A DNA stretch of 64,000 nucleotides, from NCBI GenBank assembly GCA_948470475.1, contig OX419343.1, positions 4,675,416 through 4,739,415 of the forward strand, read 5' to 3'. The DNA comes from Galaxea fascicularis. Its lineage: Eukaryota; Cnidaria; Anthozoa; Scleractinia; Euphylliidae. Positions within the stretch are counted from its first letter, which is position 1, and every line of letters starts with the position of its first letter. The position numbers and the translations under genes are program-made. Below are positions 54,785 to 64,000 of this stretch, piece by piece. The notes under the pieces are model-generated. The model ran no database searches. It had not been told where the DNA came from and saw only the letters and a list, made by a program, of their open reading frames with translations.

Positions 54785-55335
54785 TTGTTCCATTGTACCT
54801 GTAACAGATCCATTTTAAGCTACGCCGGACTAGTATTTCATTATGCGCTTCCGATGTATTTAGAGAATGATCTAGAGCGTGTACAGAAGAGAGCTTTAGC
54901 CATTATTTACCCATGTATTGGGTACTCTGAGGCCCTAAGTAGAGCGAGAATTCCTACAGTATCAAATTATAATCAAACTGTATGTAATAAGACATTTAAT
55001 TCCATCTTCGATGACGATGAAAGTCGCCTTCATAGACTTTAGTTTGCCCCCATCAGACAAACAAATTTATTGTCTTAGACGTAATAGGCGCTTTAATGTA
55101 AAGAAATGGAAAACAGACCGTTCAAGTAAAACAGTTTTAATGAGCTCGTGCCTGGAATAATGTAGCATAGTTTTAAAAATTAAATCCCCTTTTATGTTGG
55201 GTAAATATGATATGTTGATTAGTATAGACGTGTATTAAGGAATAATTTTGTAGTAGTATATAGTTTTCAATCAATTCAGCCAATTTGGCTGCCAAAGTAT
55301 TTTCATTAAACTACCAACCAACCAACCAACCAAGC
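54785..55335 (+). pseudogene. Truncated LINE reverse transcriptase 3' end
   Basis: The frame from about 54810 reads SYAGLVFHYALP, then LERVQKRALAIIYP and IPTVSNYN, a pattern typical of the C-terminal end of LINE polyproteins (IERVQKRAL.II.P...AGIPTL). It stops at about 55042. The expected 3' tail continues and ends with CCAACCAACCAACCAACC near 55313-55331. It is 5'-truncated and dead. Confidence 0.75.
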
Positions 55336-58300
55336 TAAAGGATTACGCGGAAAAGGCTAAAGCAAGACGACTGAGAAAAAGGCAACAACAAAACAGTCAA
55401 TGTAATAGGATGGTTCTTTGCAGTGCCTCTGTGAAAAAAAAAATTAACATTTGCTGTCATAATAGTTATTTATATTTACTTAAATGCGTTATGAATAGCG
55501 TACTACCATTCATGATTACTGTATATTGGTGGAGCTCGAAAGTGCATTACATGGACAAGAGGTTAGAGTTTTCATTGCGGACTTCTTGCAAATGATTTTT
55601 TCTTGTTATTTATGCTGTGTATGTTGACTCAAATTTTGCATTTAAAAGCGCGCAACAGTTTGAATATTAAATTCGAATGTTTTAATAATAAAATGGTTTT
55701 AAAGGTCTAAAAGGCGAGAAACTTTTTATTAATGGTTTGGCTATCTACCTATATATCTGGAGTATGGGTAATTTGATGCTCTCTGAAGTCCCAACCCGGT
55801 GGGGCATTTAACCGTAAACATGGCAATATAGTGGGGAATTTGACCAAAATTTTTCTAAAAGTCAAACGCCCCAGGGTTTGTCCGGGAAGGATGGACGGGG
55901 ATGCGCGTTCTTGGATTTGACTGATGCATGAAGGCTAAGCAAGTCATATTGAATACAAGGATGATATAAGCCAATTTTAGGGTCTACAACTTAAGTTCGC
56001 GAGTGAAAGCGTTATAGTCAAGCAGTTTAAACGTAAGGAACAGTTTTATACGTGTCATTTTAGGGTTATACTCTCGCTTAGTCTACGAGAACTTGTAATC
56101 AGTTATTGACCTACGTACATGTCATGACCTGACGATTTCATTTTCTCGCTGTGCTGTGTGTGGCCTCAAAGGATGTTCTACAGTTGGAAGTAGCCTGTAA
56201 AACAATGATGAATATACTGAAAATGTAATTAAATACATGTAATTATGACCGTGGCAAGAAATCTAATTAAACAAGACAGAACACTGCAGCATACGCTGCG
56301 AGAACCAAACTGTGAGCATTTATTATCTTGTCATCGCTTTCTTTTTTGACTCAGTATTATAGAATTAAGTCTCTAAGACCAATAACATTTGCTTAGGCCG
56401 ATTGCCGCCTTTTAAATCAAGTGAAAAATGCACCGGTTATCGATAATGGCATGTTCTTAAAAAGCAACCGTTTTAAAATTTCGGCAAATGGTCTAGAATC
56501 ACCCGGCATCATCAGAAAAGAATGGTAATGCATTTCAGTATATCTATTCGGTACTTATCAGAATGAACAATTACTAACTTTTTCATTAAATGAAGTGTTT
56601 TTAAATCAAACTATAAATACGCTGACAAACATTTAAGGAATGTGCTTGAAAATGAAAAAAAAAAAAAGAAAGTTTATTGAACCATCGCTAAGAAGTGAGA
56701 ACTGAGAAACGTACGAACTGTTATCTTCAGAAGGAGATTGTATATGTGTGTGGGATTTCCGGTTTGTAATGTCCAAATAAACGTTCATGTGTCCTGATGC
56801 GTGCCATGGGGGCGCAGCGTGTAACTTCTATTGTAAAACTTAGGACTTGCTCAATATTTTTAACTCATTTGATCCTATCTTCCAGGCTTAACATGTTTTT
56901 GCTTCCGAAAAAAAAAAGCCAAATACCTCACTGACCTTCTAATTAAGTTACCACAAAATACCTGCAAAGTCTGGTTTTAATAATGATAGCTGACGCAAAT
57001 GGCTTATCAGAATGATTTCTTTTCTGACAAAAATGAACGACATTTTTACTTTTCGAATTTCCGTCAAAACACTTGAGCCACAGTTTCTATATGGTTAGAA
57101 CAGAAAAAGGTCAATGTGATCTTGTTTGCAAGACACCCTACCACAGAATATTGTCCTCAGTTTTGAGCAATCTAATTGGTTTTGCACGCATTAATATCGG
57201 GATTTATCGACGATACCTTATTTGGAAAGTATCTAAATGGACTTCTCCGACCTCTTATGATTTCTGCTATTTCCTTTTTCTCCTAGGCCTCTTGTGTCTA
57301 TGTGAAGGACATTATTTGGAGGTCTCCTTTGTACATACTTTCGCATACAACTAAATTTGGTCATATGATTGTTATTAGTATTGTCGCTATAATTATGAAT
57401 ATTTTTTTAAAATAATAACTATATTTTACTGTTTCCAAACTGCTGCGTATAAAGCAGTAGCAGCATCGTTTTTGGTTTGTTCTGTTCAGTGTATTTTGTC
57501 TTCTTTGAAGCAGGCACTATTGTTTTTTTAATTAAATCAATTATTGAACTCAAATCAAAACAGACATACAAAACATTTTCGTCATTCTGTGGCTTCATGG
57601 AAACAATTTGAAAAGTTTTCTATAAACAGTCTGACTGACCGCTGTTCATGTTTAGAATTATTTTGTACTGCTACGTGCTTTTTCAATCGTTTTTGTATAT
57701 ACAGGGAAGAATGTTTTCTTTTTTCTTTGAAAAACAGCCTATTGATAATTTTCATCCGGTAATCTTGAAGCAGCTTTCAACATGTCTGAGCGTGCGGGTT
57801 TAGTAAATGTTAATTTTTTGCACAAAACCGGGGTGTGGTTTGTTGTGTCAATATTTAGCAAAGGGTTGTTTTTATTCCGAGGCTTTCAATTTCCTTTTTT
57901 ATTTTCCGCTTTCACAATATCACGTCTTAAGAAGTGATATCAGTTTAACGCAACGGAAAAACTGACTCTGTTTCGGCCGGCAAAGGTTGATGCTATCTCC
58001 TGAAAATAAACTTGGATGAATTTTTTTCCAAGCCATAAAGGGCACAACAAGAAGACATTGAGCAGTGGAAGCTTCTGTTTGGTTTTTTAGACGATATCCT
58101 TGTCATCCTCTATTTGCAAGCTGTGTTGAATCTATTAATCCTGTTATTAATTTAAAGGTATGTGCGATATTTGTAACTAAACGAGGGATTTAGTGCGGAG
58201 AATTAATACTCCTTGTGTTTAAAAGCGCGGAGGAAAATCGAGACACCAGATGCGATTGCTCAAAAGAATAAGTCCGGAATGAGGGTGGCTTTTTCTCAAG

Positions 58301-59845
58301 GTCAATCATTCTGTCAAAATTCCAAAATTTTAGTTCAGTGTTCTTACTGATTTGATAGTTTTTCACTTGATTTAGATAAAGCCCTCGTTTTACAGCCACA
58401 GTTCAGTTACATACCGTTGAGGTCTATTCAAAAACCTTAAACCACTTGAAAATGCTATGTGGTAGATAGTTTTCTTGTGATTGGTAGTGAGTACAATTAC
58501 TTTTTCCCGTTGTAGTTGAGTCTTACATTTAAACGAAATAATATTAATGTTAAGCGTTGAAAAAGCGGAATAACCATGGAAAGTTAGCTGCGTTTTAAAA
58601 TCTCGTAGTATAACTTATCGAAAACTAAAACGAGCTCATATAAGACACTTATGACAGGCGCGTAGATCTAGAGAATAAAATTATGAAACAAAATCAACAC
58701 CGGATTCGCAAACAAAAATAGAGAGACAAATCTCGGACACATTGTGCTGACATGGATTTAGAAAGGAAATATTTTTTACGGCTTGCATAGTCATTTCTAT
58801 AAAAAAAATTCAGTAGCTCCTCCACTCGCCCACGTCTGTAGACTTAATCATCTTTGTACAAGGACTATATGTACTTCCTATTGCCACATATAATCGGACC
58901 AGCAAAACGCAATTCCGCTAGAATCCACTTAGTTTGGGGTTAAAGTAATTAAGCAGGCTCAATACATAAACCGCAAGACCAATTTCTGTTCTGTTTAGCC
59001 TTTTCCCCTCAACAAGCAAGCTGTACTGAAACCGCTCGTGGTAGGAGCCTGTTTCTCGAAACTACCGAAAACATATATTGTTCTTGTCAACTGTTTTACG
59101 CCCACTTGGTTCATTACCAGAAATTCCAATTCTGTTTTTTTTTTTATGAAAGCTAGCTATTAAATTGCATGTGAGATATAGTGGGCTTTTCAGTTGCCTT
59201 AGTTAGAAGTTGGTATCAATTGGATAGAATAGAAATCCGACTTGAAAACTACTTCTTGGGTCCGTAATTGTTTTTCGTAGTTTTGATGAAACGGACGCCG
59301 CCGATAGGCATATATTCCTTGCATTGGGATCAGTTGAGACTGACGTCAGCTGCGGGTACCACCAGAGTTTAACACACCCAGTCTGAAAAGATGAGCGATT
59401 AACTAGAGTCACGAGCCTGTGACCCGAGCGCTGACAAATAATCTATGACTATAGAAACCAATTTAAAAAAAGAACAAGGCACGTGAAGCAGTTTACATGA
59501 ACGTGCCAAGGAATCTCATCAATGTCATCAAATGTATATCAGACGAGGCTAAGGCACTCTCTGAACAAAAAGGACAAAGAAGAGAAGTTTTAGAAACCGT
59601 CAGGAGCCCATCAAGGGCTCCTGAAACTGTCTCATTTTTATTTTTAGCAATTAATTAGTCTATTTCTCACAAACTTGACTTATTTCAGTTATTTAGCGCT
59701 TATATTTTAAGAGCTAAATCCGTTTGCTTACGTCATGTGGCTACCATCTATAGTATACAGCTCAAACTAAAATGACCTTGTTCATCACCATGGTTCCCCA
59801 CAGCTTAATGGTTTGAGCATTCCAAACGGTATTTGAGCATTTCAA
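55336..59845. other. Intergenic DNA without recognised genes
   Basis: 4.5 kb of AT-rich sequence. I see no exon with family resemblance, no tRNA and few clear repeats. A 12-base A run lies near 56657, and a short TTTCTCGAAACTACCG fragment near 59051 recalls the element pair at 36288-36731. Confidence 0.45.
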
Positions 59846-60284
59846 ACGCCGACCGGTTGGGTCAGTTGGTAGCCGGCACCGGACTGCTGTGTGGGAGGTC
59901 GGGGGTTCAAGCCCCGGCCGGACCAGGGTCTTTAAATAACTGAGGAGAAAGTGCTACCTTTGTAATGACATCGGCAAATGGTTAGACTTTCTAGTCTTCT
60001 CGGATAAGGACGATAAACCCGCCGGCGGTCTCGTGTCACAGTTCTGGTGTGGGACGTTAACTGAAGAACCCACCAACTGATCGGAAAGAGTAGGGGACGT
60101 AGTCCGCGGTGTGATGGTCCATAACTTATTCTGTTCTGGGGACACCTGTGTTGATCCTACTATTCATTCTATTAAGATTGTAAACTGCGTGGCTGCAAGT
60201 TGGGCCTAAAAAAGCAGTCTGGCAAAGTCCCCCCTAAAGTGCTGTAAAGCGCTTTGAGCCTTGAGATAAAGCGCTATATTAATC

Positions 60285-60290
<6 letters not shown>
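59846..60290 (+). repeat. tRNA-derived SINE family F (plus strand)
   Basis: Head with GGTTGGGTCAGTTGGTAGCC (A box) and GGGGGTTCAAGCCCC (B box); body with GTCTTTAAATAACTGAGGAG, AGTCTTCTCGGATAAGGAC and CACCAACTGATCGG; 3' end with GTAAAGCGCTTTGAGCC and AAAGCGCTATATTAATCC before an (ATT)n tail. The 3' hairpin resembles LINE-type tails that SINEs borrow. Confidence 0.88.
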
Positions 60291-60329
<39 letters not shown>

Positions 60330-60330
60330 T
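60291..60330. repeat. (ATT)n microsatellite
   Basis: About thirteen ATT units forming the tail of the preceding SINE. Confidence 0.95.
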
Positions 60331-63300
60331 AGAAGGGCAAGGCTTCGATTCCCGTTGTTATCTATTTATTCAAACCCGTTTAACCTACAAATTAGAGGTG
60401 CACTGCATGGATGAGTCGATGGACCCAAAATATACCTTGTAAGCTTGTTAAGATTTACGCCTTCTCGATCCGGCGACCGCTTAGCTGACTGAATGGGATA
60501 TTTATGCGGAGCGAACTTCTAAACTGCCGTCGGAACGGAGTGATAAATACGACTTTCAGCGCTACATTGTATCAACAATTGATAGAAATAAGCACATCCT
60601 GACTCGTTAAACACTGCCAATTTTTGGCATCAGTGTGTAACGTTCTGTACGCTACAGCCACCTGATCGCATTTGTCTGTGTAATAGGTGTCCATCCGCGA
60701 ATTGTTGTTATTTATTCTCCGCATTATTTGCATTGACTGTTAATCCGTAAATTGGCTTTTTTATAATCAAAGTGTTTAATAAGCTTTTTAGCAGAGTTAG
60801 CCTCCCTAAAATATTTCAGGTGGTCTCTTCCCTTGCGACATTTTTTTATATCTATTTCTTGATCTGCTTTAAGGAATTACGGTCATAGAATTCAAACGAC
60901 AAATATCATCATAAAAGCATTGAAAAGTCTCTAGATGATCGGCAAAAATAGAAAATTTCGCGCATATTTTATGCATTACCTATCTTAAACATAACACCTT
61001 CAGTAAATATATTGTTTATATAGTGTGCCTTCGAGACTCAAAAACTATATTGACGCGACAAAAATGAACACAATTCAAGCGCTACCCAATATATTGACGG
61101 TTTGATGGAGACTTGCTTTATTTTCATTTCTATAAGATAGACGCTTAATGTTAAAAATTCGTTGTTATGTCTCTGGCGTTTGGCGACACTTGTGCCTTTT
61201 GGGCATAAGCGACTACAAGCTTAAGCTTATTTAACGAGTCCGTTCGCAGTTTCGCGCATTTGACTCAACCTCGGTGACACGGTGCGCGGGTAAGTGTTCA
61301 TCAGCTGAACGAAAATCATTGTTTGGCAGGTTTACATTCAATCTGATTTTTAATTACTTTAACAGTAACATCATCTATTGATCTGAAGGGGCTTGTTGGA
61401 GTATTACTTATGGGAAGTCACGCCGGTTTAAAGTGTTCTCTTAATGTTGTTAAGAATAGATTTGAATGCTCAATGAAATGACGTAAAGAAGACAGTCCTG
61501 TGATTAAGATTTAATGAGTATAAAACATTCAATGAATTTTTGAAAGTGGTGCAAAGTTTTACGATTTTAGCCATTTTGTTATATAAATGCACAGGTTTAA
61601 TTTTAGACGGCAGAACTTTCTCGTTATAGTAATCAGATTATTACAGCAGGATTGTCGACTCCTACAATGTAAAACTAGTTACTCAAATTTTCATTGAGAC
61701 TTATATTTACTGATTTATAAGTTAGGATAATTAACTGAAATCCAATTACATGAAATGGATGAAATTAGACTTTTTCTGACCGATATATTGAGCCATAAGG
61801 AATCGGGGAATTGAGGCTAGTTTAGTGCGCCCACGGTCATTAGCGTGGTAGGTACAATGACGTAAATTGTTGAACTGCCGTCGGATCGAGAAAGTTAAGG
61901 GCATAAGAACAAAAACAAAATAACATAGCTCTTTTGACAGCTTAAGCTGCTACGAAAGAAATGCTAAGACACAAGTGACCGGATTAAACGCCTTTTAACT
62001 TGGAGCTACTTGATACTTCTGTAGTGACTGACTAACCGAACTATCAAGCTATGGCAGCTGGGTTTGAATAAAAGGCGGTTTTTTTATGGGAATATTGTGA
62101 AATCAAGCTTCGAATGAAAGATTTAAAGACATTAAGGTTTATTGCATATTTACTACTTTAAAACTGCATGATCAGATGGGGAATCCAATGGCGATTTAAA
62201 AATTGCCGGAAAATTAAAACGCAAAACACAAAATGTGGCGTAGATCGATTTACTACGAAAACTGTTGAACAGAGCTGTGTGCATAAGCTGTTTATTATGT
62301 TGTAAAAAGTGCAATTCTTGTTTGCTTTTGAAATCACTACAAGTAACATTTAAATGAAAGCCACTCTCTTGCTTTCCTTGAGGTGCTATCGTTTTTGTCG
62401 TCCAGTTTTGAGTCTCTAAATCAGTGACTAAACCCCTAAAGCAAACCGGAGTAGTTAGCGTTTCAAACGAGAGTCAAAGAACACTACTTTTCTTTGCTGT
62501 TAGTAAGAGGTGCACGGTTCTACGTCAGTCTTGAGTCTGTGGATGAAACCCTGTATTGCTGTTTTGCTAGTAATTTGCAGAAGAAAATTTACTTTGGATC
62601 ATTTCTACCGCAATTGATGAAAATTAGAGTAACCAGTGTTTCAACAACTACAGCAACAAAAACGGCAAAAACTTTATTAAAAACACACTTAAAGTAATAC
62701 AAAAACATTTGCCCTGCAAATTAGCACGAAATGCTATTCGAGGCAGGAACAGATTGTTTGATTAAGTTAATAAATTAAAGAATTGCAAAACAGTCATACA
62801 GAAGCTGATCTGTCGAGTTACAGAAATACACATGCTGCAATTAAAACTAAAAGATAAGATTGAGAGGTTAAAGGCAAACTGGAAATTAAAATATGTATTA
62901 AGTTTCAGTGGGTGTTATGTGGTTTATGGGGTTGCTGGTTGCTAGAGAACAATTGCCGGCAACTCTGTAATACTGCCGTTGCTTTTCTCTCTTGTTCATG
63001 ATCACATATCAAAAGAGAGCATAACGGTACAGCATTCAATATCAATTTTGTTTCATCACGTGTAAGTCAGGAAGCCGGCCGAAGATCTCAAACAAGAGGG
63101 GCACTCGTTTAATAACTCTTCGGCCTCAGTTATAGCTCTCATCACTGTCGGGTGCGATTTGAAGAGGTATGGCATACATTACTTATGATCGGTGTAAGCA
63201 AGATCAAAACAACTGGCTATAATTTGAGGTTTTGCTATCGAGTAGCGTGCTTTCATAGGGTCTTCTATGGAGCAAAGCTATAAAAAACCCGTAATGTTCC

Positions 63301-63881
63301 GGTTTTGATGTAAGCATCTTTCTACAAGAATTTTGTTTCTTTGTATGTGTTAATGGTGGTTAAACAAAATTTCATGTTTTTTTCCCGCGAGAAAAAGCTT
63401 GCGAAAACAAATTTTGAGCTGAGATTTTTCTCACAGATATTAGGCACTTCAGTGTTTTTGTCAATATCACTGAATATCGCCAGTATTTCTAATATTGTCT
63501 CGTCCCCGTTAAATACGATGAAATTCAGTCCTTTTGTACGGTATTTCTTCCTTAATTGGCTACTCTTGTTCTCGGGAGGGACATAAAAGATCTCCGAGTT
63601 TCATGGCTATAAAGTACAGAAAAAAAGTCCTTTTTCAGAGAATTATACGAGAAATTAATTGAATTGATGAAAAAGCCTACGGTGTATCCCGTCATTCAAC
63701 TCAACCTGATTCAACTCTGTCATTTAAATGCAAGGTAAATCCTACACTTTTCTGAGTTTTCCAGATGTACGTTACATCTGTCCTTTAAAGGAGAACTAGC
63801 ATGAGCTGCGCATGCTCCCGCTGACGCTCAAACTTGAAAAAGATTAGGCTAAGATTTTTCAAGTTGAACCGTGAAAACAAA
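60331..63881. other. Intergenic DNA and 5' region of the right-edge gene
   Basis: No gene recognised. CGGTGCGCGGGTAAGTG near 61280-61295 looks like a GC-rich non-coding first exon ending at a donor site, but nothing else supports it. TTGAAAAAGATT(AGGCTAAG)ATTTTTCAA just before the edge gene is a small palindrome (63834-63861). Confidence 0.35.
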
Positions 63882-64000
63882 ATGGCGTCCTCAAGTGGGG
63901 GATTAGGCCTTGGTCATGGCGGTCGGAGAGACAATTCTGGTCGAAAAAAGATAGCTCAAACCGATCGCAAAGATCCCAAGGAGTGGTTCAAGTGCCATAA
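63882..64000 (+). CDS. Start of an unrecognised protein-coding gene, cut by the window edge
   Basis: ATG at 63882 in the good start context AAAATGGCG opens a frame that stays open to the edge. It encodes a Gly/Ser-rich start (MASSSGGLGLGHGGRR), a basic stretch (GRKKIAQTDRKD) and KEWFKCH. I do not recognise the family. The C-x-x-H hint is too short to claim a zinc finger. It could be an exon of a longer gene to the right. The start is likely, but coding status rests only on frame and context. Confidence 0.5.
   Translation, partial: MASSSGGLGLGHGGRRDNSGRKKIAQTDRKDPKEWFKCH

Noticed and set aside
57073..57354. 93-codon plus-strand frame in the gene-poor right part
   Set aside because: No domain, no splice context and AT-driven composition; length is not remarkable in this sequence.

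Overview
The window is animal nuclear DNA: split genes with GT-AG introns, long AT-rich introns and intergenic DNA, tRNA-derived SINEs, many short inverted-repeat elements and one LTR retrotransposon. The repeat repertoire (SINE heads joined to a conserved body, MITEs ending in CAGGGGTTTCATTAG, ACCCTGG or AGGGTTCGTAC) matches what I recall from anthozoan genomes, so a cnidarian, probably a stony coral, is my best guess. That placement is inference, not a database match.

Layout. (1) Plus strand, 1229-5368: the last five coding exons of SPOP, the BTB/MATH adaptor of the CUL3 ubiquitin ligase; its first coding exons lie before the window. (2) Plus strand, 10681-16716: a seven-exon gene for a small type I membrane protein with a mannose-6-phosphate-receptor-homology (MRH/ATG27-like) lumenal domain. 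(3) Plus strand, 19573-27625: a complete eleven-exon flavin amine oxidase of the MAO type, 480 residues, without the C-terminal membrane anchor of vertebrate MAO. (4) 28398-34366: a full-length BEL/Pao LTR retrotransposon with LTRs that look identical, one open 1743-codon gag-pol frame and a TACA target duplication, inserted into an older MITE. (5) Minus strand, 54365-38870: fourteen exons of PSMC5 (Rpt6), the 26S proteasome base ATPase, with an unusual in-frame 5' exon. (6) Plus strand, 63882 to the right edge: the start of an unrecognised gene. The rest is intronic or intergenic and rich in MITEs, fold-back palindromes, SINEs and LINE tails.

The host genes are not an operon or pathway. SPOP and PSMC5 both serve ubiquitin-proteasome proteolysis, but their proximity here is probably incidental. 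I see no CRISPR, rRNA or bacterial-type features. Exon borders were found by eye from splice signals, reading phase and family resemblance; in each multi-exon gene the phases join without a break.
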